The position numbers were made by a program, and so were the translations under genes. The notes beneath the pieces were generated by a model. It saw only the letters and a list, made by a program, of their open reading frames with translations. It had not been told where the DNA came from and did not search any database. From contig CAMAWG010000003.1 of NCBI GenBank assembly GCA_945861855.1, positions 19,025-83,024 on the forward strand: 64,000 nt of DNA, in the 5' to 3' direction. Source of the stretch: Rhodoplanes serenus. Lineage in GTDB: Bacteria; Pseudomonadota; Alphaproteobacteria; Rhizobiales; Xanthobacteraceae. Each line of letters begins with the position of its first letter. Position 1 is the stretch's first letter. Positions 8,196 to 16,764 of the stretch are shown here, piece after piece.

Positions 8196-8603
8196 TCACT
8201 GCGCGACGATGACCATCCAGCCGACTCCGAACTTGTCGGCGACCATGCCGAACTTCGGCGAGAAGAAGGTCTTTGCCATCGGCATCTGCACCTTGCCGCC
8301 GTCGGCCAGTGCGCCGAACAGCTTTTCGGCTTCGGCTTCGTCCTTCGCCGTGATGGAAAGCGAGAAGCCCTTGAAATCGGGCTGGCCCGCGCACATCCCG
8401 TCGGACGCCATCACCGAAGTGTCGCCGATGCGGAAGCAGGAGTGCATGATCTTTTCGGCGCCGCCCGGCGGGGAGTAGTTCGCGCCGTCGGGGTTTTCCT
8501 TGAAGCGCATCAGCATCTCGACCTTGGCGCCGAGCGTCTTCTTGTAGAAGTCGAGAGCCTCTTCGCAACGGCCGTCGAAGAACAGATAGGGCTGGACCAG
8601 CAT
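8196..8603 (-). CDS. VOC family protein (PhnB-like)
   Basis: A 135-residue vicinal-oxygen-chelate protein of the PhnB/3-demethylubiquinone-9 3-methyltransferase-like subgroup: QPYLFFDGRCEEALDFYKKTLGA at the N-terminus and FFSPKFGMVADKFGVGWMVIV at the C-terminus. The start at 8603 is chosen because AAGGAG lies directly before this ATG and MLVQPYLFF is the family N-terminus; the track ORF is 11 residues longer. It follows the ArsR gene by about 110 bases. The substrate is unknown. Confidence 0.9.
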   Translation of the reverse strand: MLVQPYLFFDGRCEEALDFYKKTLGAKVEMLMRFKENPDGANYSPPGGAEKIMHSCFRIGDTSVMASDGMCAGQPDFKGFSLSITAKDEAEAEKLFGALADGGKVQMPMAKTFFSPKFGMVADKFGVGWMVIVAQ

Positions 8604-8711
8604 GAAACGCTCCTTTTCTTTCGTCGGGCTTTGCATTGGGTGAGAAGAAAACGCCGCGTCTATGACACAAGCGTGGCGAGAAGCATTTTCGCGCCCGACT
8701 CCAGGCCGATG

Positions 8712-9098
8712 CTACTTTTTGCGGACACGCTTCTTCTCCTGCTTCTGCTTCCCTGGCGCTTTTTCCCGCGGGGTTTCGGATTGCAGCGTGCGGAGATAGT
8801 CCTCCAGCCGGTCCAGGCGCTGCTCCCAAAGCCGGCGGTACTCTTCGAGCCATTCGTCCACGCCCTTGAGCGCCTGCGGCTCGATCCGGCACGGCCGCCA
8901 CTGCGCCTCGCGCCCGCGCGCGATCAGGCCCGCGTGCTCAAGCACCTTCAGATGCCTGGAGACGGCGGGCAGGCTGATGGCGAAGGGCTCGGCCAGTTCC
9001 GACACCGAGGTTTGCCCGAGCGCCAGCCGCGCCAGGATCGCCCGGCGCGTCGGGTCGGCAAGGGCTGAGAAGGTGGCGCTCAGACGATCGGTGGACAT
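8712..9098 (-). CDS. ArsR family winged-helix transcriptional regulator
   Basis: A 128-residue ArsR/SmtB-type repressor. The DNA-binding region is FSALADPTRRAILARLALGQTSVSELAEPFAISLPAVSRHLKVLEHAGLI. No metal-binding Cys pair is seen, which fits the 'SRPBCC-linked' ArsR group that senses other signals. The C-terminus is a Lys/Arg tail (KQKQEKKRVRKK). The start at 9098 (MSTDRLSATF) is the usual family start; the longer track ORF would run through the palindrome at 9115-9128. It heads the leftward VOC/SRPBCC/DUF1428 cluster and probably controls it. Confidence 0.9.
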   Translation of the reverse strand: MSTDRLSATFSALADPTRRAILARLALGQTSVSELAEPFAISLPAVSRHLKVLEHAGLIARGREAQWRPCRIEPQALKGVDEWLEEYRRLWEQRLDRLEDYLRTLQSETPREKAPGKQKQEKKRVRKK

Positions 9099-9114
9099 GA
9101 CGAACTTAGCCAAT

Positions 9115-9128
9115 CTGTTAAATAACAG
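9115..9128. promoter_or_regulatory. Inverted repeat, probable ArsR operator
   Basis: CTGTTA-AA-TAACAG is a perfect 6-bp inverted repeat with a 2-bp spacer, 17-30 bases upstream of the arsR-like start codon. A further related TTAA-containing stretch (GGTTAAATA) lies next to it. The position fits an autoregulatory operator. The regulator-site link is inferred. Confidence 0.55.
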
Positions 9129-9187
9129 AACGGTTAAATACACAAGCTGGAGACGCCGGTCAAGCGCCTCGCATCAAAAAAAGTCGC

Positions 9188-9424
9188 CTAGTCTTCGAAG
9201 GTGTTGTGGCCGGCCAGCCGGCTCCGCAGTGCGGCGGTTTCGCTGACCGCCCCCGCCACGGAATCCACCAAGGATTCCTTGCGGGCCTTGGTCCTGGCGG
9301 GACGCCGGGCCTTGGACCGCGCCTTGGATCGAGACTTCAACGTCGCCACAGCTTTGCGCTTCTTGGCCGATCGCTTCGCGGATTTGCGAGCTTTTTTCCG
9401 AGCGACCGTTCGAGCCTTAGCCAT
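9188..9424 (-). CDS. Small Lys/Arg/Ala-rich basic protein
   Basis: A 78-residue protein. The first about 50 residues are almost entirely Lys, Arg, Ala and Ser (MAKARTVARKKARKSAKRSAKK), like histone H1/Hc1-type tails. The last 28 (LVDSVAGAVSETAALRSRLAGHNTFED) are not basic and look like a short folded or interaction segment. Similar small proteins ending in AGHNTFED are, from recall, common in Bradyrhizobium-like genomes. Nucleic-acid binding is likely; its role is unknown. Confidence 0.7.
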   Translation of the reverse strand: MAKARTVARKKARKSAKRSAKKRKAVATLKSRSKARSKARRPARTKARKESLVDSVAGAVSETAALRSRLAGHNTFED

Positions 9425-9508
9425 CGTTTGCCTCCCGCCTTGTGCAATCGCCCCCGAGATTTTCGGACAGTCTAGCGCTCATGCGACAGGCAAAGCCAGC
9501 GGGCGTTC

Positions 9509-10162
9509 TCACCCTTGCGGCGTCGCGATCGGAGCGTCGACGAAGACCTTGTACTGCTGCACGCGGGGCTTTGCCTTGTCTTCCTCGTTGACGAACTGGA
9601 ACGAGCTTTTGCCGATCAGGGTGCGCGGCAGCACCATGACACGGATGAAGCGGCTCGGCCGGTCCATCGCCGCCTGCGCGAACACCGGATCGGAGCCGGT
9701 CTCGTACCAGGCGCTGCCGGGGCCGTAGGAGGTCGAGCGGCCGTGGGTGTCGATGCGGATGCCGCCGTCGAGCAGGCAGCGGATGCCGGGGCCCCAATGC
9801 TTGTGCAGGAACGCGCAGCCGCCGGGCGGGAACGTGACGCTGTCGCCGCGCAACAGCAACTCGCCCTGCGGAATGGTATCGAGCGCGGCGGCTATTTTCT
9901 CCTGCGAGCGGAGTGCGCCCTTGAGCGGCGCGCTGCTGCTGTTGGACGCCGCCATTTCGAAGCGCCACAGCGTGACGCCGTCCTTGCCGGCGGTGAGCGA
10001 ACACGCGCCCTCGCCGTGCCAGGCCTCGCCGTCATTGAACGTCTTGCCGTCGATTGAGACCGCGCCATGCACCACGAAGATCATGCGGGCGAGCGCGGGC
10101 AATGACAGCGGGGCGGCGGCGCCGCTGATGGAATCCTCGTAGAGCCGCATCATCGGAATCAT
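9509..10162 (-). CDS. Cupin-like hypothetical protein
   Basis: A 217-residue protein without signal peptide. Two cupin-like stretches are visible: the first around MIFVVHGAVSIDGKTFNDGEAWHGEG and the second around FLHKHWGPGIRCLLDGGIRIDTHG, where a His pair could bind metal. A RmlC-like jelly-roll is therefore likely, but the reaction is unknown. AAGG precedes the ATG. It lies 62 bases downstream of the VapC gene in the same direction and could share its transcript. Confidence 0.65.
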   Translation of the reverse strand: MIPMMRLYEDSISGAAAPLSLPALARMIFVVHGAVSIDGKTFNDGEAWHGEGACSLTAGKDGVTLWRFEMAASNSSSAPLKGALRSQEKIAAALDTIPQGELLLRGDSVTFPPGGCAFLHKHWGPGIRCLLDGGIRIDTHGRSTSYGPGSAWYETGSDPVFAQAAMDRPSRFIRVMVLPRTLIGKSSFQFVNEEDKAKPRVQQYKVFVDAPIATPQG

Positions 10163-10224
10163 GAGTTGACCTTCCTACCTGAAAAGCTCGATCAGCACCT
10201 TCGCAGTGAGATCGGACGTGGCCC

Positions 10225-10623
10225 TCACGGCTGCCATGCAGCGGCGATGTCGGTCTGTGAAAAATCGTCGCCTTTGAACAGCAGCGGCGCGTTGCGGGAT
10301 TTGGCCAGCGCGTAGGAAAAGCAATCGGCGAGATTGAGCGATGCGCGGTGGCGGCCCTTGCCGTAGCGGTCGAAGGCATCAACTGCCGCGTTCGTCACCA
10401 TCCCATCCACCGGTGCTACTTCGATGGCGAAGGTCCGGAGCAGTTCTTCCACCGTTGACCTGGCGACAGTGCGCGAGCGCCCGGTCAAAACCATCACGGT
10501 TTCGAGATAGGTTACGCTCGAGCAGACCGCTTCATCGCTCCGATCGAGGACGTCGACAAGGAAATCCCGCTCGTTCTCGCGGGCCGCAATGGCGAACATC
10601 GCCGACGTATCCACGACGATCAT
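10225..10623 (-). CDS. VapC family PIN-domain toxin
   Basis: A 132-residue PIN-domain ribonuclease. The acidic residues of the active site are visible: Asp5 (MIVVDTSAMFAI), Glu41 (TYLETVMVL), and the C-terminal pair in LNLADCFSYALA and LLFKGDDF. VapC toxins cut tRNA or other RNA when their antitoxin is lost. The ATG overlaps the VapB stop by four bases (ATGA), the usual translational coupling. All key residues are present, so it should be active. Confidence 0.93.
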   Translation of the reverse strand: MIVVDTSAMFAIAARENERDFLVDVLDRSDEAVCSSVTYLETVMVLTGRSRTVARSTVEELLRTFAIEVAPVDGMVTNAAVDAFDRYGKGRHRASLNLADCFSYALAKSRNAPLLFKGDDFSQTDIAAAWQP

Positions 10624-10877
10624 TTCGGCACGCCGTTCTCGTCATAGCCGATGATCTCATCGGGAGAGCGCGGATCGTCGACTGGCAAGGAATCGAAATA
10701 GGCGAGCAGTTCGGCAAGCCTCTTGCGATCCACGCGACCTTTGCGCTGCGGCGGTCCGAGCTTGGCAAGACGTTCGTCCACCGCGCGCTCGACCGCATCG
10801 GTGATCGTTTCGCCGGTCCGGCCAGCGAGTTCCCGAATCTTGGCCTCGGCTTCAGGTTTCTTGATAAAAACGCCCAT
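10620..10877 (-). CDS. VapB family antitoxin
   Basis: An 85-residue antitoxin of the PSK-type VapB family. The N-terminal DNA-binding half is MGVFIKKPEAEAKIRELAGRTGETITDAVERAVDERL, and the C-terminal toxin-wrapping segment is GRVDRKRLAELLAYFDSLPVDDPRSPDEIIGYDENGVPK. GAGG sits five bases before the ATG. Two palindromes just upstream (10886-10916) are the likely operator. The pair forms a complete type II module next to purD. Confidence 0.92.
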   Translation of the reverse strand: MGVFIKKPEAEAKIRELAGRTGETITDAVERAVDERLAKLGPPQRKGRVDRKRLAELLAYFDSLPVDDPRSPDEIIGYDENGVPK

Positions 10878-10885
10878 CGGGCCTC

Positions 10886-10916
10886 AGTATATACTCTTCA
10901 GTCTATAGTATATACT
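10886..10916. promoter_or_regulatory. Paired AGTATATACT palindromes, probable VapBC operator
   Basis: Two identical, perfectly self-complementary 10-mers AGTATATACT lie at 10886-10895 and 10907-10916, and the second extends to a 14-bp palindrome (ATAGTATATACTAT). Their centres are 21 bp apart, two helical turns, so both face the same side of DNA. They lie 9-39 bases upstream of the vapB start in an AT-rich island of otherwise GC-rich DNA. This fits cooperative VapBC autorepression. Confidence 0.75.
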
Positions 10917-10939
10917 ATGAAGGAAGGTAGCACCAGCAC

Positions 10940-12217
10940 TCAATTCTTTTCCCTTTTGACCGCCTGCCAGCCGATGTCGCGGCGGCAGAAGCCTTCGGGC
11001 CATTCGATCCGGTCGACTGCCGCATAGGCTCGCGCCTGAGCCTGGCTCACGGTCTTGCCGCGCGCCGAGACGCCGAGCACGCGGCCACCGTTGGCGACAA
11101 TCTTGCCGCCGTCCAATTTGGTGCCGGCGTGGAAAATCTCCACGCCCTCGATCCCGCCCGCGGCCTCCAGCCCCTCGATCACCGAGCCGCGCTGGTAATC
11201 CCCCGGATAGCCCTTGGCTGCCATCACAACCGTCAGCGCCGCGTCCGGATACCAGCGCAGGTCGAAGCTCCTGAGCTGCCCGTCGCATGACGCGATCAGC
11301 GCCGGGACGATATCCGACATCAGGCGCAGCGTCAGCACCTGCGTCTCCGGATCGCCGAAACGCACGTTGTATTCGATCAGCTTGGGGCCTTCCTTCGTGA
11401 TCATCAGGCCCGCGAACAGCACGCCCTTGTAGGGCGAACCCATCGCCTTCATCGCCCGCATGGTCGGAACAACGATCTCGTCCATCGTCCGCGCGGTCAT
11501 CTCCGGCGTCATCACTGGCGCCGGCGAATAGGCGCCCATGCCGCCGGTGTTGGGCCCGGTGTCGCCGTCGCCGACGCGTTTGTGGTCCTGCGCCGAGGCG
11601 AGCGGAATGGCCGTCTCGCCGTCGCACAACGCGAAGAATGACGCCTCCTCGCCGACCAGAAACTCCTCGATCACGACCTCGGCGCCGGCCTGGCCCAATC
11701 CGCCGCCGAACATCATGTCGATGGCCGCCTCGGCTTCGGCGAGTTCCTCGGGGATGATGACGCCCTTGCCGGCCGCGAGACCGTCGGCCTTGATGACGAT
11801 CGGCATGCCCTGCTTGCGGACATAGGCCTTCGCCGGCTCGGTCGACGTGAATCGCTCGTAGGCCGCGGTCGGGATGCCGTTGGCGCGGCACAGATCCTTG
11901 GTGAAGCCCTTCGAGCCCTCCAGCCGCGCGGCCAATCTGCTCGGGCCGAACGCCTTGATGCCTTCGGCAACCAGGTCGTCGACGATGCCGGCAACCAGCG
12001 GCGCCTCCGGCCCGACCACCACCAGATCGATCGCATGCCTCTTGCAACACGCGATCACCGCCGCGTGGTCGGCGATGTCGAGCGCCACGCATTCGGCCTC
12101 CCGCGCGATACCGGCGTTGCCCGGCGCGCAGATCAACCGGTCGGTCAGCGTGCTGGAGGCGATCTTCCAGGCCAGAGCGTGCTCGCGGCCACCGGAGCCG
12201 AGGAGGAGAATGTTCAT
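10940..12217 (-). CDS. purD: Phosphoribosylamine--glycine ligase
   Basis: GAR synthetase, the second step of purine synthesis (phosphoribosylamine + glycine + ATP). The 425 residues match the family length. Visible marks are [20 protein letters not shown] at the N-terminus, the ATP-grasp segment [11 protein letters not shown], the signature [13 protein letters not shown] and metal-binding [12 protein letters not shown]. The ATG at 12217 is preferred over the TTG three codons earlier. It is divergent from the cysteine-rich protein gene. xseA, DUF2093 and lpxK lie a few kilobases downstream, an association also found in related genomes. Confidence 0.97.
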   Translation of the reverse strand: MNILLLGSGGREHALAWKIASSTLTDRLICAPGNAGIAREAECVALDIADHAAVIACCKRHAIDLVVVGPEAPLVAGIVDDLVAEGIKAFGPSRLAARLEGSKGFTKDLCRANGIPTAAYERFTSTEPAKAYVRKQGMPIVIKADGLAAGKGVIIPEELAEAEAAIDMMFGGGLGQAGAEVVIEEFLVGEEASFFALCDGETAIPLASAQDHKRVGDGDTGPNTGGMGAYSPAPVMTPEMTARTMDEIVVPTMRAMKAMGSPYKGVLFAGLMITKEGPKLIEYNVRFGDPETQVLTLRLMSDIVPALIASCDGQLRSFDLRWYPDAALTVVMAAKGYPGDYQRGSVIEGLEAAGGIEGVEIFHAGTKLDGGKIVANGGRVLGVSARGKTVSQAQARAYAAVDRIEWPEGFCRRDIGWQAVKREKN

Positions 12218-12321
12218 GCGGGACAAGGACTAGCACGGCCGCAAGCGCGGACGGAACTTGGCCGTCCACAGCGTCCACACCCGCCTCGACGCGGCGGCAT
12301 GGGCGTGATTTGCTGGATGCC

Positions 12322-12657
12322 ATGAAAATCCTGGTGGCGTTGCTATTGTTTGTTGCAGGCTTGACGGCCCCCGCCGCCGCCGGCGAGTACACGCTGGAAA
12401 ACCGGCCGCAGGTCTCTTTCAAGAACGGGCCGGTCCACGTCTCCCCCTATCCGCAAGGCGTCCGCGCCGCCTCGGTCTGGAATTCCGACGCCTGCTGGCG
12501 CGATTGCAAATCGTCCTGCGCCTGGAAAATGGACTATTGCGTCGGCTCCGCCAGTCCGGACGCCTGCCGCCCGCATCTCGACGCCTGCGACCGGTCCTGC
12601 CAGCGCTCCTGCCGCAGCCCGTGGAGCGGCCCGCTGCTCGGCTTCATCGATTTCTAG
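12322..12657 (+). CDS. Secreted cysteine-rich protein with symmetric Cys spacing
   Basis: A 111-residue protein with a Sec signal peptide (MKILVALLLFVAGLTAPAAAG, cleavage near residue 20). The mature part holds eight cysteines spaced CX3CX3CX6C-X8-CX6CX3CX3C, a mirror-symmetric pattern that suggests two antiparallel helices pinned by disulfides. The rest is polar with no enzyme motif. Even Cys number, export and small size fit a stable periplasmic or extracellular protein. No family was recognised. A second in-frame ATG at 12310 gives a four-residue longer form. Confidence 0.75.
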   Translation: MKILVALLLFVAGLTAPAAAGEYTLENRPQVSFKNGPVHVSPYPQGVRAASVWNSDACWRDCKSSCAWKMDYCVGSASPDACRPHLDACDRSCQRSCRSPWSGPLLGFIDF

Positions 12658-12710
12658 GCTTTCGTCATTCCGGGACGGCCCCGCGTGTCATGGGTTAGTC
12701 TCACGCTCAG

Positions 12711-13904
12711 ATGTTTGAAAAGTTCACCGCCCGTTTCCGCTCAAGCGACACCAACCACCGTCTGCTCGTGCCGCTGCTCATCAGCACCATGCTGGTGCAA
12801 CTCGTTACAGCGATGGTGCGCGTCACCACCTCCTACCGCGCGGTCGAGCTCGATCTGTCGATCGTCTGGCTCGGCCTGATCGCCGCAACCTTTGCCATCT
12901 GCCCGATCCTGATCGCGGTCCGCGTCGGCCGCCAGATCGACCGCGGCTACGACGCGCAGACGAGCTGGCTCGGCGCCGTCATCTTCGCTTTCGCCTGCAC
13001 GGGCTTCACGTTCGCCTCGTCGCCGGTGGCGCTGCTGGTTGCATCCACCGTCATGGGCACCGGCCACATCATGCTGATGGCGAGCCAGCAGATGCTGTGC
13101 GTGCGCGCGGCAGGCCCCCGCAGCCTGGAATCGGTGTTCGGCAACTACATGGTGGCCGGCGCCATCGGCCAAGGCATCGGGCCCTATGTGGTCGGCTGGG
13201 TCGGCGGCGCCGCGTCGGTGCCGCCCACGCAGACGCTGTTCGTGATCGCCGCGATCATCTCGGTGCTGTCGTTCGGAGTCGCGCTGGCGATGCGGCCCGG
13301 GCCCGACAAGCCGCTGGCCAAGGGCGCGAGCGAGATCGTCCCGGTCCGGCAGATCGTGCGCATCCCCGGTCTGGTCGCGGTGGTGCTTGCCGGCGTGATC
13401 CTGGTGTCCTCCTCCGACATCATCCTGATCTACATTCCATTGCTCGGCGCCGAGCGCAACATCGACGTCCATGCCGTAGGCCTCTTGCTGACGGTGCGGG
13501 CGGCGTTCTCGATGGTGGCGCGGGTGTTCTACGCCCGCATCGTCGGCATCGTCGGCCGCTGGCCGCTGATGATCGCCTCAACCTTCGCCTGCGGCCTGAG
13601 CTACGCCGCGTTCGCGGCTCCGCTGCCGCTGTGGGCGATGCATGTCTCGATCGCGGTGATGGGCTTCTCGTTCGGGCTCGCGACCACGCTCAGCATCACC
13701 ATCGTGGTCGACATGACCACCGCGGGCGCGCGCGGCACCACCAATTCACTCCGCATCATGAGCAATCGCGTCGGCCAGTTCGTGCTGCCGTTCGGCGCGG
13801 GACTGGTGGCGGCAGCGGCCGGACTTGCCGGACTGTTCCTGATCCTTGCGGTGGCCATCGGCGGTTCGGCCGCGGCGATGGCCTGGAGGCGGCCAGCGGC
13901 GTGA
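12711..13904 (+). CDS. MFS transporter
   Basis: A 397-residue major facilitator with about 12 hydrophobic segments. The loop 2-3 region VGRQIDRGYDAQTSW corresponds to the MFS motif A (GxLxDRxGRR), and a matching region, VFYARIVGIVGRWPLM, lies in the second half. No substrate-specific motif was recognised; drug or metabolite efflux is a guess. It follows the cysteine-rich gene by about 50 bases in the same direction and could be co-transcribed with it. Confidence 0.85.
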   Translation: MFEKFTARFRSSDTNHRLLVPLLISTMLVQLVTAMVRVTTSYRAVELDLSIVWLGLIAATFAICPILIAVRVGRQIDRGYDAQTSWLGAVIFAFACTGFTFASSPVALLVASTVMGTGHIMLMASQQMLCVRAAGPRSLESVFGNYMVAGAIGQGIGPYVVGWVGGAASVPPTQTLFVIAAIISVLSFGVALAMRPGPDKPLAKGASEIVPVRQIVRIPGLVAVVLAGVILVSSSDIILIYIPLLGAERNIDVHAVGLLLTVRAAFSMVARVFYARIVGIVGRWPLMIASTFACGLSYAAFAAPLPLWAMHVSIAVMGFSFGLATTLSITIVVDMTTAGARGTTNSLRIMSNRVGQFVLPFGAGLVAAAAGLAGLFLILAVAIGGSAAAMAWRRPAA

Positions 13905-14025
13905 CAGTCCGCCGCATCGCGATGCGGATATCGGCTTGGTCTCACGGTACTGTGCCTGGAACCGCATTTCCCCCTTTCAACGTGCTAGCTTGAGCAGGGC
14001 GATCATCATGCTCGCCAGGACTGAC

Positions 14026-15018
14026 ATGAAGCGGCGCGAATTCATCACGTTCGCCGGCGTTGCGGCGGCAGCGAGTGCATGGCCGCTCGCGGCGCGAGCG
14101 CAGCAACTGACCATGCCGGTGATCGGGTTCCTCAACCCCACATCGCCTGACACAATGACGGACCGTCTGCGTGGATTTCGCCAGGGCCTTAAAGACACCG
14201 GGCTTGTCGAAGGCGAGAACGTGGCGATCGACTACCGCTGGGCCAACAATCAAATCGACCGGCTGCCGGCGCTGGCGGCCGAACTGGTTCGCCGGCAGGT
14301 GGCCGTGATCGCCACGACCGGAAGCAGCGCTCCGGCGTTGGCGGCCAAGGCGGCAACCACGGCCATCCCTATCGTCTTCAACGTCTCCGAAGACCCGGTC
14401 AGGCTTGGTCTTGTCGCCAGCCTCGCGCGGCCGGGCGGCAATGTGACAGGAGTCAATTTTTTCAGTGGGGAGTTGGCGGCAAAGCGGTTGGAACTTCTGC
14501 GCGAACTGGTGCTTGGAACGGCTCGTGTTGCCGTGCTCGTCAATCCGTCTAATGCCTCCAATACCGAAACCACGTTGAGAGACATGGAAGTGGCTGGTCG
14601 CACCATCGGGTTGCAGATCCAGGTCTTCAACGCCAGCACTAACCGCGAGATCGACGCCGCCTTCGCAACATTTATGCGCGAGCGGCCTGACGCGCTCTTC
14701 GTCGGCATCGATCCCTTCTTAAGCAGCCGGCGTGTCCAAATTGTCCAGCTGGCGGCGCGTCACACGATCCCCGCGACATATTCTGGGCGCCACTTTGCCG
14801 AAGTCGGCGGGCTGATGAGCTACGGAAGCAACCTTACGGATGCGTATCGTCAGGTGGGCGTCTATACCGGCCGCATCCTCAAGGGTGCGAAGCCGGCAGA
14901 ACTGCCCGTGGTGCAGCCGAGCAAGTTCGAGCTGATCATCAACGCACAGACGGCCAGGATGCTCGGCCTCATTATGCCGCAGTCGCTGCTCTCGACCGCC
15001 GACGAGGTGATCGAATAA
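14026..15018 (+). CDS. ABC transporter substrate-binding protein (TrpX-like), orphan
   Basis: A 330-residue exported binding protein. The leader MKRREFITFAGVAAAASAWPLAARAQ is the twin-Arg-like signal typical of a large Rhizobiales family, cleaved near residue 27. The mature part matches the ABC_sub_bind (TrpX-like) fold: MPVIGFLNPTSPDTM, SEDPVRLGLVASLARPGGNVTG, then VQPSKFELIINAQTARMLGL. No permease or ATPase gene is adjacent, which is usual for this family in Bradyrhizobium-like genomes. The ligand is unknown. ATG 14008 is an alternative start. Confidence 0.9.
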   Translation: MKRREFITFAGVAAAASAWPLAARAQQLTMPVIGFLNPTSPDTMTDRLRGFRQGLKDTGLVEGENVAIDYRWANNQIDRLPALAAELVRRQVAVIATTGSSAPALAAKAATTAIPIVFNVSEDPVRLGLVASLARPGGNVTGVNFFSGELAAKRLELLRELVLGTARVAVLVNPSNASNTETTLRDMEVAGRTIGLQIQVFNASTNREIDAAFATFMRERPDALFVGIDPFLSSRRVQIVQLAARHTIPATYSGRHFAEVGGLMSYGSNLTDAYRQVGVYTGRILKGAKPAELPVVQPSKFELIINAQTARMLGLIMPQSLLSTADEVIE

Positions 15019-15040
15019 AGCCTCTGTTTGTTGCGGTGCA

Positions 15041-15114
15041 TGAGTCTGCTTCTGGCACACCGCGGATATCCCAATGGCACTCATGAATGTCCGTTTGCGG
15101 GGGCAACACAGACC
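15041..15114. repeat. Degenerate dispersed extragenic repeat
   Basis: Directly after the binding-protein gene comes a stretch of short degenerate units such as AATGTCCGTTTGC and, inverted, TCTGCTTCTGGCAC. The minus-strand reading CPRKRTFMSAIGISAVCQKQT is a spurious peptide often seen in Bradyrhizobium-type genomes where this repeat occurs. Recognition is from recall. A related fragment lies at 33661-33718. Confidence 0.5.
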
Positions 15115-15204
15115 TAGAGCAAGCCCCATCCAGAATGCGCAACTTATGAAGTTCGCATCCTGGCCGGCGCAAAATGCCCCGGAAATCGGCTACTGTCATG
15201 AGCC

Positions 15205-16764
15205 ATGAACGAGTCGCAACCCAACGTCGCGGAATTCACCGTCTCGGAACTCTCCGCCGCGCTCAAGCGCACGGTCGAGGACAATTTCGGCTACGTGCGC
15301 GTGCGCGGCGAAATCTCCGGCTACAAGGGCCCGCACGGCTCCGGCCATGTCTATTTCGCGCTCAAGGACCAGGCCGCCAAGATCGACGGCGTGATCTGGA
15401 AGGGCGTGTTCGGCCGGATGCGAATGAAGCCCGAAGAGGGCATGGAAGTCATCGTCACCGGCAAGCTCACGACCTATCCCAACCGGTCGAGCTACCAGAT
15501 CATCGTCGAGACGCTCGAGCCGGCCGGCCTCGGCGCGCTGATGGCGCTGCTCGAAGAACGCAAGCGCAAGCTCGCCGCCGAAGGCCTGTTCGACGAGGCG
15601 CGAAAGCAGCTTCTGCCGTTCCTCCCCGAAGTGATCGGCGTCGTCACCTCGCCGACCGGCGCCGTGATCCGCGACATTCTCCACCGCCTCGCCGACCGCT
15701 TTCCGCGCCACGTCATCGTCTGGCCGGTCAAGGTGCAGGGCGACGGCTCGGCCGAGCAGGTCGCCGCCGCGATCCGCGGCTTCAACGCGCTACCGGAGGG
15801 CGGCCGCATCCGCCGGCCCGACCTGCTGATCGTCGCGCGCGGCGGCGGCTCGCTGGAGGACCTGTGGTCGTTCAACGAGGAGATCGTCGTCCGCGCCGCG
15901 GCCGAGAGCATGATCCCGCTCATTTCGGCGGTCGGCCACGAGACCGACGTGACCTTGATCGACTTCGCCTCCGACAAGCGCGCGCCGACGCCGACCGCCG
16001 CCGCCGAGATGGCGGTGCCGGTGCGCGCCGACCTGATCGCCGAGCTGATGAGCAAGGCGCGCCGCGCGCTCGCCTGCTGGCAGCGCGCCCAGGACCACCG
16101 CCGCACCGAATTGCGCGCGGCGGCGCGCGCGCTCCCCAGCGCCGAGGAGCTTTTGGCGATCCCGCGCCAGCGGCTCGATGCCTGCGCCGAACGGCTGCCG
16201 CGGGCGCTGCGCGCCAACGCACAGATTCATCACACGCAATACTCCCGCATCGCCGGGCGGCTTTCGCCGCAGCTTCTTCGCACCCAGGTCGAGCGCCGCC
16301 GCGTGCGGCTCGACGCCTGCACCCATCGGCTCGGCACGGCGCTTAGGACCTACAAGGAAACGCAGAACACCCGCATCGTGCGCGCACGAGATCGAACGGC
16401 GGCGCTGGGCGAGCGTTCGAAGCGCGCAGCGATTGCAACGATCGCAACACGAATGGCGCGACTCGATCGTTCCTACCAATTGCTGCGGGCATTCTCTTAT
16501 CAGAGCGTGCTCGAACGGGGCTTCGCGCTGGTCCGTGATAGCGGCGGCCATCCGCTGCGCTCCACCACCGCCGTGCAGCCCGGCATGGCGCTCGATATCG
16601 AGTTCGCAGATGGCTGTGTCGGTGCAACCGCCCAGGACATCCGCAGCTCGGGTACGCCGCAACCCGCAGAGCCAAGTGTCCCCACGTCCTGGAAGCCGCG
16701 CAAGTCCAAAGGCGGCTCAGGGAGCGGGTCGGGAACCGGCGGCCAGGGAAGCCTGTTCGGGTGA
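15205..16764 (+). CDS. xseA: Exodeoxyribonuclease VII large subunit
   Basis: The 519-residue large subunit of the ssDNA exonuclease ExoVII. In order: an OB-fold ([46 protein letters not shown]), the catalytic domain with [32 protein letters not shown] and [28 protein letters not shown], then a long helical coiled region and a Gly/Ser tail ([17 protein letters not shown]). Length and motifs are normal. The small subunit xseB is not in the window. The last bases overlap the GTG of the POT transporter gene. Confidence 0.97.
   Translation: MNESQPNVAEFTVSELSAALKRTVEDNFGYVRVRGEISGYKGPHGSGHVYFALKDQAAKIDGVIWKGVFGRMRMKPEEGMEVIVTGKLTTYPNRSSYQIIVETLEPAGLGALMALLEERKRKLAAEGLFDEARKQLLPFLPEVIGVVTSPTGAVIRDILHRLADRFPRHVIVWPVKVQGDGSAEQVAAAIRGFNALPEGGRIRRPDLLIVARGGGSLEDLWSFNEEIVVRAAAESMIPLISAVGHETDVTLIDFASDKRAPTPTAAAEMAVPVRADLIAELMSKARRALACWQRAQDHRRTELRAAARALPSAEELLAIPRQRLDACAERLPRALRANAQIHHTQYSRIAGRLSPQLLRTQVERRRVRLDACTHRLGTALRTYKETQNTRIVRARDRTAALGERSKRAAIATIATRMARLDRSYQLLRAFSYQSVLERGFALVRDSGGHPLRSTTAVQPGMALDIEFADGCVGATAQDIRSSGTPQPAEPSVPTSWKPRKSKGGSGSGSGTGGQGSLFG

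Noticed and set aside
10884-12422. 512-residue minus ORF overlapping purD
   Set aside because: Same strand, other frame than purD; no family features. Its low-complexity RRG-rich text marks it as a shadow.
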